Part shown: positions 35,304-44,360 of the stretch, piece by piece
Layout of the letters: every line of letters begins with the position of its first letter
Numbering within the stretch: position 1 is the first letter of the stretch
NCBI GenBank assembly: GCA_035621215.1
Contig: CP141729.1
Coordinates: 1,634,944 to 1,698,943 of the forward strand
Direction: 5' to 3'
Origin: Oscillospiraceae bacterium MB08-C2-2
Lineage (GTDB): Bacteria; Bacillota; Clostridia; Oscillospirales; Ruminococcaceae
DNA: 64,000 nt
Translations under genes and position numbers: made by a program
The notes under the pieces: generated by a model
What the model saw: the letters and a program-made list of their open reading frames with translations, nothing else
The model's database searches: none
What the model was told of the DNA's origin: nothing

Positions 35304-36002
35304 TCACATATCACTGCTGATGACCGCTTCCATCTCAGTCTGGAAACGGCGACAGGCGGCTGTTATGCCATCTTCTTGGTTAAACACCGTATAAATGCCT
35401 GTAACAAATATTTCCGCCCCGCGGGCAACGCATTCTTTTGCATGGAAAAAATCTACACCGCCATCAATGGAAATGGGGAAGCTGCAACTGTGCTTTTCTT
35501 TGAGCCGCACCAGCTCATCCAGACGGCCCAGAGAATCCGGCATAAATTTTTGGCCTGCATAGCCTGGTTCAACAGTCATCAGCACGGCATAATCCAAAAA
35601 CTGAATAATCGGCTCGATCAGGTCAATTCGCTGGGAAGGGTTTATGACCACGCCCGCCTTCATATCCTGTGTTCGGATATCTTCCAGTATTCTTCTTGTA
35701 AAATGAGTGCCATCCATATGAAAGCTTACATAGTCTGCACCGCTTTTTTTCAGTGGTGCAATATACTGGGCCGGGTTGGTTACCATAAGGTGCACATCTG
35801 CTATGCAATCGGGGTATTGCGCCTTTAGGTCCTGCACAAGCTTTAGCGAAAAGCAAAGATTCGGCACATAATGCCCGTCCATAATATCGATATGAAAAAA
35901 GTTTACGCCGGCGGCGACTAACTGCTGTATCTGACTGCCAATTGTAAGCAGGTTGCAGTTTGCAAGAGAAGGTGCATTTATAATTGTTTGTTTTGGCATC
36001 AT
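35304..36002 (-). CDS. Pentulose/hexulose-phosphate 3-epimerase family protein
   Basis: A 232-residue TIM-barrel enzyme of the ribulose-phosphate 3-epimerase family. Catalytic and metal residues appear in order: IINAPSLANCN, FFHIDIMDGHYVPN, DVHLMVTNP, VSFHMDG, VLMTVEPGYAGQKF and SIDGGVD. In a sugar operon it may act on allulose-6-phosphate or another ketose phosphate (AlsE-like) rather than serve the pentose pathway. The stop of the upstream gene is separated from ATG 36002 by one base, and GGAG lies in that gene's end. ATG 35999 is an equally good start. Confidence 0.85.
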   Translation of the reverse strand: MMPKQTIINAPSLANCNLLTIGSQIQQLVAAGVNFFHIDIMDGHYVPNLCFSLKLVQDLKAQYPDCIADVHLMVTNPAQYIAPLKKSGADYVSFHMDGTHFTRRILEDIRTQDMKAGVVINPSQRIDLIEPIIQFLDYAVLMTVEPGYAGQKFMPDSLGRLDELVRLKEKHSCSFPISIDGGVDFFHAKECVARGAEIFVTGIYTVFNQEDGITAACRRFQTEMEAVISSDM

Positions 36003-36003
36003 T

Positions 36004-36759
36004 TTACTCCAATTTATCACCATATATTTTTTGTGTGGTTAAATCCATAAAGTTGCGGTCATCCTCCGTTGTGGAAACCATACAATATACATAGGAAATC
36101 GCCCCCGCCGGACAGCCGCAGTTGGGATGATAGCCTGAGGGAATGCTCACCAAATGTCCCTCCTGAATAAGCGCTACATCGTGAGGATTATCCAGTTCGT
36201 CGTATACGAATTGAGCCCCAAAGGCATTGGCCATATCAAAATATACGTAGGTCTCTTCGCGTTTCTCTGCATGTTCATGGGGAGGCCACGCAGTCCAACC
36301 GCCGGGGCAGCCTTTGCAAAATCCAACCAAAAATCTTGCGGAATCAAATGCTTCATCAATACAGTTCCACACATCGCGTTTGGTACCGTTTTCCTGCTTT
36401 CCGTATACCTTGTGTCGGCTATCGCCGTCCACCTCTTTAAAGACAATGTGCGCAAATGTTGTTTTGCGGGTGCACGGTGCCCCGAAGCGAATAAACACAG
36501 CGCTCTTACTTTTCAAAACCACCTGTGCATCCGTTGGCAGATAGAGAATATCCCGCAGCACAGCTTCTCCGCTTTGTGCATGATAGGTGTAATCTGCCTG
36601 ACCGGAAATACAAACAAGGCAAACTTCTTCGTTTCCACTTTCAACTATAACTTCTGTATCCTTTAGCTCGATCCGCTGAGCAGAGGTATAGGTTAGCTGC
36701 ATTGCCTTAGGCTCCAACCGCTGCAATAGTTCTTCCGGCTTAAAATGTATTTGTATCAT
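36004..36759 (-). CDS. IolB-like 5-deoxy-glucuronate isomerase family protein
   Basis: A 251-residue two-cupin protein of the IolB family. The metal-site stretch WTAWPPHEHAEKREETYVYF (residues about 155-174) is the family hallmark, with YHPNCGCPAG later. IolB converts 5-deoxy-glucuronate in inositol breakdown. No other iol gene is present here, so it may isomerise another aldose or uronate. It sits between the HIT gene and the epimerase in the sugar operon and overlaps neither. Confidence 0.8.
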   Translation of the reverse strand: MIQIHFKPEELLQRLEPKAMQLTYTSAQRIELKDTEVIVESGNEEVCLVCISGQADYTYHAQSGEAVLRDILYLPTDAQVVLKSKSAVFIRFGAPCTRKTTFAHIVFKEVDGDSRHKVYGKQENGTKRDVWNCIDEAFDSARFLVGFCKGCPGGWTAWPPHEHAEKREETYVYFDMANAFGAQFVYDELDNPHDVALIQEGHLVSIPSGYHPNCGCPAGAISYVYCMVSTTEDDRNFMDLTTQKIYGDKLE

Positions 36760-36803
36760 GGGGTCTGCTCCTATTCCTGAATTTCATAGCACGCCAGCCA
36801 CGT

Positions 36804-37217
36804 TTACGCCAGCACCGCCAACAATTTCCGAACCATTTCCTCATACTCAGCTTCAGGCAGAAAGGTTTTGTTGGGGTTCATCGTAAAGGTGCCCCCCCAT
36901 TCTTCTCCATCTTGGTATTTGGGCACCACATGAAAATGCAGGTGTCCCATCTTATCCGAATAATAGCCGTAATTTACTTTTGCAGGCGCAAAAACCGTGT
37001 CTATCGCTTTGGCCACCTTTGCGACATCCTGCATATAAACGGACAGCTCTTCTTGGCTGAGTTCAAAGAGTTCTTTGTGGTGGCCAGTTTCGGCAACAAC
37101 ACACCGGCCATAATGGGTTTGCTCACGAAACAAATATACGGTAGATGCGTTTAAATCGCAGATTTTTATAACATTGGACAGTGCTTCTCCTTTTTCACAA
37201 TACACACACTTGTTCAT
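36804..37217 (-). CDS. HIT family hydrolase or transferase
   Basis: A 137-residue histidine-triad protein with the active motif HLHFHVVP (HxHxH) near residue 95 and an N-terminal CVYCEKGEA zinc-like pair. HIT enzymes hydrolyse or transfer nucleoside phosphoramidates and phosphosugars. A HIT gene inside a sugar-uptake operon is odd and may point to a nucleotide- or phosphate-transfer step. GGGAG 6 bases before ATG 37217 sets the start; the extended frame begins with TTG at 37238. Confidence 0.85.
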   Translation of the reverse strand: MNKCVYCEKGEALSNVIKICDLNASTVYLFREQTHYGRCVVAETGHHKELFELSQEELSVYMQDVAKVAKAIDTVFAPAKVNYGYYSDKMGHLHFHVVPKYQDGEEWGGTFTMNPNKTFLPEAEYEEMVRKLLAVLA

Positions 37218-37265
37218 AGATACTCCCACTTTCTCCAAACGTCTTTTTTATAGCATTGATATACC

Positions 37266-38267
37266 TTATGCTTCTTTTTTCTGCTCCATATGTGATTGCA
37301 GCAGCACTGCAAGCAGCAAAATGGTGCCGGTGATAATGTTTTGCCAAAACGCACTGATCGTTCCATTCAGGTTAATGAGATTGCTGATCAGCCCCACAAA
37401 CATAACCCCAAAGAATACCCCTTCGATTTTGCCAACACCGCCCCGCACCCGGGTGCCGCCGATCACAATAGCTGCCATAATGGTCATCTCCCAGCCAGTG
37501 CCTGCTCCGGGCTGTGCTGCGGCAAGACGTCCGGTAACAATGATGCCTGCAATGGCTCCTGCAATGCCGCTGATCATAAAGGCAAGCGTTTTGGAACGGT
37601 CTACCCGGACACCCATCATGGCGGCGGCTTCTTCGCTGCCGCCTATGGCGTATAGGGAGCGCCCAAATGAGGTGTTGCGGGTTATAAATATCGATATCAG
37701 AATCAGTGCGATAAAGATAGCGGCAGGCATTGGCAAAAATTCGCCAAACACATAACCCCTGCCGATAAATCGCAGTACCTCGGCTTCATCCGCCAGTGGC
37801 AGCGATAGTTCGTTGTTCATCAGCAGGGCAAGCCCGCGTATGCCAAGCTGTGTGCCCAGTGTCGCAATAAAAGGCTGCACCTTCAGCTTGGTAATGATCA
37901 AGCCGTTCATGATGCCTATAGCCGCTCCCACCGCAAGTGCCGCCAAAATCGATATCCAAAATCCATAAGGGCTGAGCTTTGCCACAATCATACCGCAAAG
38001 CGCTGTTGTGGCACCGATAGAAAGATCCCTTGCTCCAATTAAAAACAGAAAATTAACGCCAATCGCCGCAATACCCATCAACGAAGCCTGCCGCAATACG
38101 TTGGAAAGATTATTTTCGTACGAAAGAAAGGTCGGCCCAAAAGCAAAGCCTCCAAATATGCACATTGCCAATACCGCAAGCAAGGCCGGCTGACTCATGG
38201 CAAAATCTTGTGCACGTTGTGCTATGAGGTCTTTTTTCTTTACTTGTTGCTTCATTTTTTCTTTCAC
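37266..38267 (-). CDS. Sugar ABC transporter permease, RbsC-like (second)
   Basis: A 333-residue RbsC-type permease with about eight to ten helices. Family motifs are FLIGARDLSIGATTALCGM (RbsC: GIDLSVGS), VQPFIATLGT, SLYAIGGSEEAAAMMGVRVDRSK and the C-terminal GVFFGVMFVGLISNLINL. It forms a heteromeric channel with the adjacent paralogue. The start is ambiguous: GTG 38267 is close to the ribosome site, ATG 38255 is further in. It begins 4 bases after the stop of the upstream permease. Confidence 0.88.
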   Translation of the reverse strand: MKEKMKQQVKKKDLIAQRAQDFAMSQPALLAVLAMCIFGGFAFGPTFLSYENNLSNVLRQASLMGIAAIGVNFLFLIGARDLSIGATTALCGMIVAKLSPYGFWISILAALAVGAAIGIMNGLIITKLKVQPFIATLGTQLGIRGLALLMNNELSLPLADEAEVLRFIGRGYVFGEFLPMPAAIFIALILISIFITRNTSFGRSLYAIGGSEEAAAMMGVRVDRSKTLAFMISGIAGAIAGIIVTGRLAAAQPGAGTGWEMTIMAAIVIGGTRVRGGVGKIEGVFFGVMFVGLISNLINLNGTISAFWQNIITGTILLLAVLLQSHMEQKKEA

Positions 38268-38270
38268 ATC

Positions 38271-39260
38271 CTATGCTGTGCGTTCGCGTTGTATTGCCAA
38301 TGCACCAATAATAATAACCGCCTTGATCAGGTTAGCCGCAGCAAATGGAATGTTATTCATGTTCACCGTGATCCCGATGAGCACCATAATGATTGCCCCT
38401 GCAATGGAACCTACAACATTGGCCATGCCGCCTTTCATAGAGGTACCCCCAATTGCAACCGCTGCAATTGCGTCCAGATCATACATCATACCAAGCTCAT
38501 TGGGGTCCACTGCGGAGGAACGGGCCAGTTCAATCACACCGCACAGGCTCGCAAGCACAGAGGAGAGCGCATAGGTGATCACAATGATCTTTACAGTATG
38601 CAGCCCGGAAAGCCTTGCGGCCCGGGTGTTTTCTCCAATGGATTCAACATAAGTGCCAAAGGTTGTTTTCTTGATGGCAAAAATACTCACAACAGCCACA
38701 ACAACAAAAAATATACTCTGAATGGGTACGACACCGTTAATGCGGTAGAGTCCCAGCGCAGAGATCACAGGGTATTTTCCCAGAGAAAATACACTGGATT
38801 TGGCGATTAAAACGGCGACTCCGCGGATAACAATTTGCATGACAAGAGTAAGTATGACCGGCTGAACATTGTATTTTGCGATCATAACGCCGTTAAACAT
38901 ACCCACTAAAGCGCACACACCCACGGCCACAAACAGCCACAGGAGAAAGTTTCCGCCGGTAGTGGTCATTCCCTGAGCAATGATAACCCCACACAGTGCC
39001 ATGATAGAGCCGGTAGAAATATCGATGCCCCCAATAGAGATGACCAAAGTCATTCCAATGGCCATACACAGCGGCCCCGCCGATTGCTTAATCACCAGGT
39101 ACAGTGTATTGATCGATGCAAAATTGGGCGTAAAAATTATATTGAATAAAATCAAACCCAGCAATACTGCCAGAGCGCCGAATTGTATAAAGAACTCCCG
39201 CCCGCTCATACGGATCCGGGGCGGGTCCGTCAGTCCCGCCCGCTTTATTGAACTGCCCAT
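38271..39260 (-). CDS. Sugar ABC transporter permease, RbsC-like (first)
   Basis: A 329-residue RbsC-type permease. Blocks: LVISIGGIDISTGSIMALCG, VQPVILTLVMQ, TYVESIGENTRAARLSGLHT (coupling helix) and AVAIGGTSMKGGMANVVGS. GGAGGTG lies 6 bases before the ATG, inside the end of the ATPase gene (16-base overlap). Together with the next gene it makes a two-permease importer of the ribose/allose type. Confidence 0.9.
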   Translation of the reverse strand: MGSSIKRAGLTDPPRIRMSGREFFIQFGALAVLLGLILFNIIFTPNFASINTLYLVIKQSAGPLCMAIGMTLVISIGGIDISTGSIMALCGVIIAQGMTTTGGNFLLWLFVAVGVCALVGMFNGVMIAKYNVQPVILTLVMQIVIRGVAVLIAKSSVFSLGKYPVISALGLYRINGVVPIQSIFFVVVAVVSIFAIKKTTFGTYVESIGENTRAARLSGLHTVKIIVITYALSSVLASLCGVIELARSSAVDPNELGMMYDLDAIAAVAIGGTSMKGGMANVVGSIAGAIIMVLIGITVNMNNIPFAAANLIKAVIIIGALAIQRERTA

Positions 39261-40804
39261 TGATTCACCTCCAGATTTGCGCCTTCAGGTGTATCTTCCG
39301 GCCCGCTTTCGGCAATTGCCTTCATAATATTCCTTTCAGAAATGGCGTCTCCCACAATTTCCGCCTTCTTTCTGCCTTCCTGCAAAATGACCACCCGATC
39401 ACATCCCCGCACTAATTCCTCTATTTCTGAAGAAATATACAGCACGCTGATGCCCTGATTGGAAATTTGCTGGATTAGTGCCTCTATTTCTCCTTTAGCG
39501 CCAACGTCAATGCCCCGGGTAGGCTCATCCATAATGATCAGCTGCGGCTTTGTTACAAGCCATTTGGACAGCACCACCTTTTGCTGGTTGCCACCGCTCA
39601 AATTCTTGATCCTTGTCATGGCAGAGGGAGTGCGGATGTCGATTTTTTTTATGTACTCATTGGCAATTTCCAATTGTTTTGCCCTATTGACAATGCCAAA
39701 TCGGCTAATTCGGCCCATAACAGTGATAGAAATATTGTCCATGATGCTTAAATTGGGGAAAATCCCCTCAACCTTGCGGTCTTCAGTACAAAAGGCTTCA
39801 CCTTTTTTTATAGCGTCACTGGGATCTTTAAAACGCACCGCCTGTCCGCCATAGAAGATTTCCCCCTCATACTGAACATCATCACCAAAAATCACCTTGG
39901 CAAGCTCGGTGCGGCCGGAGCCAAGCAGACCAGCCAGCCCGACCACTTCCCCTTTGCGGATGATTAAATCCACACCATTGAGGCGGTGCCCGCATTTGAT
40001 GGCTTTTACTTCACACAAAACTTCCGCCTTTTGCTTTTCTGGCTGGTATTCTTTCTTTTTGTTGACCAGATCGGTTGCGTCCCGACCAATCATTTTGGAG
40101 ACAAGTTCCAGTTTAGATAGTTCCTTGGCGGGGTAACAGCCAACAAACTCACCGTCCTTCAAAATGGTGATGTTGTCGCATATTCTATACACCTCATCCA
40201 TGCGGTGGGTAATAAAAACTGTGGAGATACCACGTTCTTTCAAGCCGGTAACCACATCAAACAGAATCTGTGTTTCCCGAGCGTCCAACGAAGAAGTCGC
40301 TTCATCCATCACCAAAAGCTTTGTGTCTATGGAAAGTGCCCGGGCAATGGCCACCATCTGCTGGATAGCGGTGCTGTATCGATTGAGAGGCTTGCTTACA
40401 TCCACATCAACGCCCAGCTCTGCCATGGCCTTTTTCGCATCCGCCCGCATCTTTTTCCAATCGATAGAGCCAAACTTCTTGGGAGCGTTACCAAGATAGA
40501 TATTTTCTGCAATGCTGAGAAAGGGGCTTAAATTCAACTCTTGGTAGATCGTGCTTATCCCCAGCCGCTGCGCTTCCAGCGGGCTGCCAACATGCACCGG
40601 TTCACCCTGAAAAATCATTTCGCCTTCATCTTTCCGATACAGACCAGTGATAATTTTTATCAGTGTGGATTTGCCGGCTCCATTTTCCCCCATTAAGGCC
40701 ATTATTTCACCCTTATGCACAGAGAATGAAACGTTGGACAGCGCCCTCACACCGGGAAATGACTTGCTTATATTCTTCATTTCCAACAACACAGCGTGTT
40801 CCAT
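39245..40804 (-). CDS. Sugar ABC transporter ATPase, RbsA-like (two domains)
   Basis: A 519-residue protein with two nucleotide-binding domains, the CUT2 pattern. Domain 1 (about 1-240): Walker A GENGAGKST, signature NRYSTAIQQMVAIARAL (LSTAxxQ type), Walker B LLVMDEATSSLD. Domain 2 (about 250-500): GLLGSGRTELAK in place of Walker A, signature LSGGNQQKVVLSKWL, and IIMDEPTRGIDVGAK. This degenerate second site is normal for RbsA/AraG relatives. GGGAGGG 6 bases before ATG 40804 sets the start; TTG 40810 is in the spacer. Confidence 0.93.
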   Translation of the reverse strand: MEHAVLLEMKNISKSFPGVRALSNVSFSVHKGEIMALMGENGAGKSTLIKIITGLYRKDEGEMIFQGEPVHVGSPLEAQRLGISTIYQELNLSPFLSIAENIYLGNAPKKFGSIDWKKMRADAKKAMAELGVDVDVSKPLNRYSTAIQQMVAIARALSIDTKLLVMDEATSSLDARETQILFDVVTGLKERGISTVFITHRMDEVYRICDNITILKDGEFVGCYPAKELSKLELVSKMIGRDATDLVNKKKEYQPEKQKAEVLCEVKAIKCGHRLNGVDLIIRKGEVVGLAGLLGSGRTELAKVIFGDDVQYEGEIFYGGQAVRFKDPSDAIKKGEAFCTEDRKVEGIFPNLSIMDNISITVMGRISRFGIVNRAKQLEIANEYIKKIDIRTPSAMTRIKNLSGGNQQKVVLSKWLVTKPQLIIMDEPTRGIDVGAKGEIEALIQQISNQGISVLYISSEIEELVRGCDRVVILQEGRKKAEIVGDAISERNIMKAIAESGPEDTPEGANLEVNQWAVQ

Positions 40805-40874
40805 AAACAACCCTCCCAGAGGATAAGCGAGCAGAATCGCATTTGCAAAAGCTCTGCTCGCTGCCTCGATTTTT

Positions 40875-41885
40875 TTACCAGTTTTTACCGAGATACTGCT
40901 CTACGTTTTCCTTTGTATAGAAGGTGTCGTTGGACCATACAAGCGGTTCAATGGTGTCACCCGCTTCAGCGGCCAGAATCACTTCCAGACATTGCTGGGC
41001 ATACAACATGTTGTTTTGGGAACATGCCGCAACCTCTCCGCCATTGATGGCCTCAAGCATGTCGTTGCTTCCATCACCCACAGACAGTACCAGGATATCT
41101 GTGCCGGGAGTAAGCCCCATGGATTTTATGCCCTGAATGGCGCCAAAGGTCATTTCGTCATTGTGGGTGTACACAGCATCGATTTTGTCACCGTGGGCCT
41201 GAATCATGGCCTCCATGGCAGCCTGGGCTTCTGTGCGCATGTTATTCCCAACCTGCGAGGCCAGCAAGACCATATCGGGATGCTCTTCCATCACTTTTTT
41301 AAAGCCATTGCTGCGATCCATGGCGGTGGTGGAACCGGGTGAGCCGAAGATTTCCACAACGTTGCATTTTCCGTCCGTTTGCTTAGCCAGCCACTCAGCA
41401 CACCATTCCCCTTGCGCTATGGCATTGGAGCGAATGGCCGTGAGGTAATCCTCTCCGGCTACCCCGCGGGAGGTGCGGTCAATGAGTATAACAGGCACAC
41501 CTGCTTTTTTTGCCGCATCCAGTGCGGGAACCAATCCCTCTTCCTCTTTGGGGCACAGGATCAGGTAGTCAATTCCCTGAGCGAGAAGGTCTTCCACATC
41601 GGCGTTTTGTTTGTTGGTGTCGTTGTTGGCATCGGTAATCACAATATCAAGACCAGCTGCGCCAAAAATATCCCGCATATCCTGAGATTGTGCAATGCGG
41701 CCATTGTTGGTGGTATGTACTTGGGCAAACCCGATTTTCAAGGTTTTTTCTGCGCCGCCATCTGTACTCTGACTGCTGGCGGCGGTAGGCGACGTACTGC
41801 TGGGGTTGCTGCTTGCTGTAGTGCCACAAGCGGTCAAACCAAGAACCAGCGCAAGTGCTAACAGGGTGGATGTTGCTTTTTTCAT
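40875..41885 (-). CDS. Sugar ABC transporter substrate-binding lipoprotein
   Basis: A 336-residue lipoprotein. The signal peptide ends at the lipobox GLTAC (Cys20), followed by a Ser/Thr-rich linker and a ribose/galactose-type binding domain. It begins LKIGFAQVHTTNNGRIAQSQ and includes YLILCPKEEEGLVPALDAAKKAGVPVILIDR and AVYTHNDEMTFGAIQ. First gene of the minus-strand operon of SBP, ATPase, permeases, HIT, IolB-like and epimerase. AGGAG is 8 bases before the ATG. A possible promoter (TTTACG-17-TATACA, about 41925-41953) and an inverted repeat AAAACG/CGTTTT (41947-41963) lie just upstream. Confidence 0.92.
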   Translation of the reverse strand: MKKATSTLLALALVLGLTACGTTASSNPSSTSPTAASSQSTDGGAEKTLKIGFAQVHTTNNGRIAQSQDMRDIFGAAGLDIVITDANNDTNKQNADVEDLLAQGIDYLILCPKEEEGLVPALDAAKKAGVPVILIDRTSRGVAGEDYLTAIRSNAIAQGEWCAEWLAKQTDGKCNVVEIFGSPGSTTAMDRSNGFKKVMEEHPDMVLLASQVGNNMRTEAQAAMEAMIQAHGDKIDAVYTHNDEMTFGAIQGIKSMGLTPGTDILVLSVGDGSNDMLEAINGGEVAACSQNNMLYAQQCLEVILAAEAGDTIEPLVWSNDTFYTKENVEQYLGKNW

Positions 41886-42210
41886 ACTGAATCTCCTCTT
41901 TTTTTGTGATTTAGAACCGGGAACTTTTGTATAATTGGCCCATTATAAAACGTAAAGCGTTTTTAAATAGAGGCTGATGGGTGTCGGCATACCTCCTGTG
42001 TACTGCTGACTATGCAGCAAGGTTAACGCACCTATCTAGCGCTGCACAACATACGCAGCAATTCAAAAATGCTTTATCATTTTTTGGTTAACTGGATATA
42101 TCTGAGCAAGCAACAGGCGATATAGAAACATAATAAATCCGGTATCCCCCATAGCGATAATATCCATCTTACCCAAACGCTTGTCATGGCTTAAGACTTT
42201 GATATATCTT

Positions 42211-42510
42211 AATAAACGTTTATTTAAATCGACACTATTTTTTAGTTTTTCTTAGATAATTTTAGATAAAATTTAAAAATTCTTGATTTCAGCTTACCAT
42301 GGTGATTGATATTTTGCAATAAATAATAATCGTTTATCTAATTTATCCTTTTATTCAACAATTTATTTAAACAATTTTTGTGCACATAATTATTAATTTT
42401 CTTTTAATTTCACATTATTATTTAAATTACTATCTTTACAGTGGCTTTTGTTCCGTGTATTATAATATAAGATAAACCATTATCCAATTTTTGATTAATA
42501 AACGATTATT
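42211..42510. promoter_or_regulatory. LacI-type operator cluster
   Basis: Three to four related palindromes with a central CG: AATAAACGTTTATT (42211-42224, perfect), AATAATCGTTTATC (42325-42338), AATAAACGATTATT (42497-42510), and the weaker GATAAACCATTATC (42471-42484) next to a TATAAT (42461-42466). The first and third are followed by the same TTAAATCG-like tail. Their spacing across 300 bases of the 656-base divergent gap suggests looping repression by the adjacent LacI-family protein. No gene is seen in 41886-42541. Confidence 0.7.
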
Positions 42511-42541
42511 TAAATCGTCATAAATAAAGGAGTATTCTGCC

Positions 42542-43627
42542 ATGGCCTGCACTTTGAAGGACATTGCCCAACGTGCGGGTGTGTCCACAGTTACTGTACA
42601 CAAATCCATTTACGGAAAACCCGGCATCGGAGAAGCCACTCGCAAACGGGTGTTAGAAATTGTGAAGGAAATGAACTACTCGGTCAATCCTGTTGCTTCC
42701 TCCTTAAAGAGGGATGCACTCAACATTGCGGTTATTTCACCTACACTGGAATCTCAGTTCAATTATTTCTTCAGGGCCATAGATACAGGTATCCAAAACG
42801 CCGAAAAAGAGCTGCGCAGTTTCAAGGTATCTGTCTTACGCTATTCCTGCGGGGACACATGGCAAAGCCAGACACGTATTTTAGATGATATTTTGCAGCA
42901 TAGTGATATTCATGGCGTGGTGATATATTGCTGGGACGATACTAAGCTCAATGCACATTTTGAAAAATTGCATCAAAAAGGCATTCCGGTGATCACATTT
43001 CATTCCGACGCCATCAATTCTTGCCGCATTGCCTGTGTATCGGCCCCTAACGAGAACACAGGTTACCTGGCGGCGGAACTGATGAGCCATATCACCCCCC
43101 AAGGCGGTCGGATTATTGTTATGGGCGGCAACAAAATGTTAAAGGTACTGCGGGATAATACACTTGGCTTTTATAGCTGCATCCAGCGCTATCGTTCTGA
43201 TTTGTCCCTTTTGGAGATAAACGATAAAAATTCTCTCGAAAATTTAAAATCTGAACTGAGAAAGCTGTTTTGCGCTTTTGACAATATTGTGGGCGTTTAT
43301 TGCAACAGTGCCCGTAACAATATACCGCTTTGTGAGGTGCTCCATGAGATGGCCCTTAACAATAAAATCAAGGTCATTTGCAGCGATGTTTTCGAGGAAC
43401 TGGCTCCCTATTTTGAAGATGGAACCATTACCGCCACTATGTGGCAGGACCCGCAATCGCAATCCTACAAAGCCATAAAGCTCATGTATGAATACCTGAC
43501 TACCCGTACAAGCTCTACCGATAGAAGCGATGTGCGTATTGGCATTGTGATGAAAAGCAATTTTGTTGATTATTTGGGAACCCCGCTGCCGTCTGCAATG
43601 TATATGGAGGGGCTAAAAAAGATCTGA
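42542..43627 (+). CDS. LacI family transcriptional regulator of the sugar locus
   Basis: A 361-residue repressor. The N-terminal helix-turn-helix reads TLKDIAQRAGVSTVTVHKSI, with the hinge helix NPVASSLKRD. The periplasmic-binding-like core (about 60-340) begins ALNIAVISPTLESQFNYFF. It should sense the imported sugar or its phosphate. The gene is divergent from the sugar operon and preceded by the operator cluster, with AAAGGAG 11 bases before the ATG. A terminator follows at 43700-43733. Confidence 0.92.
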   Translation: MACTLKDIAQRAGVSTVTVHKSIYGKPGIGEATRKRVLEIVKEMNYSVNPVASSLKRDALNIAVISPTLESQFNYFFRAIDTGIQNAEKELRSFKVSVLRYSCGDTWQSQTRILDDILQHSDIHGVVIYCWDDTKLNAHFEKLHQKGIPVITFHSDAINSCRIACVSAPNENTGYLAAELMSHITPQGGRIIVMGGNKMLKVLRDNTLGFYSCIQRYRSDLSLLEINDKNSLENLKSELRKLFCAFDNIVGVYCNSARNNIPLCEVLHEMALNNKIKVICSDVFEELAPYFEDGTITATMWQDPQSQSYKAIKLMYEYLTTRTSSTDRSDVRIGIVMKSNFVDYLGTPLPSAMYMEGLKKI

Positions 43628-43699
43628 TAAGGATGCAAATTATTAAACCATTGAACCAGGATTGCATACTCATTACTGGCTCTATGTTTTTGGGGCAAC

Positions 43700-43733
43700 A
43701 AAAGGCGGATAGCCGAAACCATCCGCCTTTTAT
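43700..43733 (+). terminator. Terminator of the LacI gene
   Basis: AAAGGCGGAT/ATCCGCCTTT around a 10-base loop, then a T. Confidence 0.85.
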
Positions 43734-43751
43734 CCCGTATTTTCAGGTGGC

Positions 43752-43850
43752 TTATAAAGGGTCTACGCTGTTGCGAACCAGTTCTTTCAGTTCGTCCTTA
43801 ATTATTCCCTCATTCAGCTGTATGATTTTCTCAGGCTTAGTCGCAATCTC
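43752..43850 (-). pseudogene. Remnant of an IS256-type transposase N-terminus
   Basis: Translation of the minus strand gives ATKPEKIIQLNEGIIKDE followed by LKELVRNSVDPL and a stop. This closely resembles the opening of IS256/mutator transposases (KPEKI.QLNEG.IKDELKELVR.SVEETLN). The start codon is lost and the frame stops after about 31 codons. It is a relic of a transposon near the island edge. Confidence 0.5.
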
Positions 43851-43938
43851 CTTTGCAGAACAGCCTATCGCCCTGGTTTTCCCCTTTTTACGCCGTCACT
43901 GGCGCTTTTATACTCCTTGACAGAGGTGTAATGAATAA

Positions 43939-44133
43939 ATGACAAAGGAGGATTTCGCCCGTACTGTTCAGATAAAGGAGAGTATTCGCCAGTATGTGGA
44001 GCAGCAGCCGGGTGATACTTTTGCAGATAAGTTTGAAAACATGGAGCGGGAGAAGGAAATAAAAAAAACTGCCGCTCAGAAAGAGCAGCAGCTCAAGCAG
44101 TTACAGAATCGGATAGCCAGCTTGCACAGGTAG
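43939..44133 (+). CDS. Small charged coiled-coil protein, possible element remnant
   Basis: A 64-residue Gln/Glu/Lys-rich protein (MTKEDFARTVQIKESIRQYV at the start, KKTAAQKEQQLKQLQNRI near the end). The second half is predicted coiled coil. Open coding-like sequence continues in another frame after the stop (about 44110-44198), so it may be a frameshifted fragment of a longer gene, such as a small protein from a conjugative element. GAGGTG lies 13 bases upstream, rather far. No function assigned. Confidence 0.4.
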   Translation: MTKEDFARTVQIKESIRQYVEQQPGDTFADKFENMEREKEIKKTAAQKEQQLKQLQNRIASLHR

Positions 44134-44317
44134 AACGAAAGCCCATGATGATTCATCTAGCAGTAGATCGGGCAGTGGATACCTGTAAAAATATATAGAG
44201 TATGTGGCAGAAGCCTGCCCCAAAGTTCTTTTACAAATAAGCTGTCAATGCACAAAAACATTTATATAACAGGGTTGGGTGTCTAGCCGCACCCTCCCTT
44301 TATATACTTGTTATATT

Positions 44318-44347
44318 GCAAAAAGGCCTATCCGAAGATAGACCTTT
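44318..44347 (-). terminator. Terminator of the tRNA operon
   Basis: AAAGG-CTATC pairs with GATAG-CCTTT around CGAA, with a T-run on the minus strand. It lies 14 bases after tRNA-Gln. Confidence 0.8.
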
Positions 44348-44360
44348 CTACAATATAATA

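Noticed and set aside
43633-43920. 95-codon plus-strand ORF after the LacI gene
   Set aside because: It crosses the terminator; the opposite strand carries the transposase relic instead.
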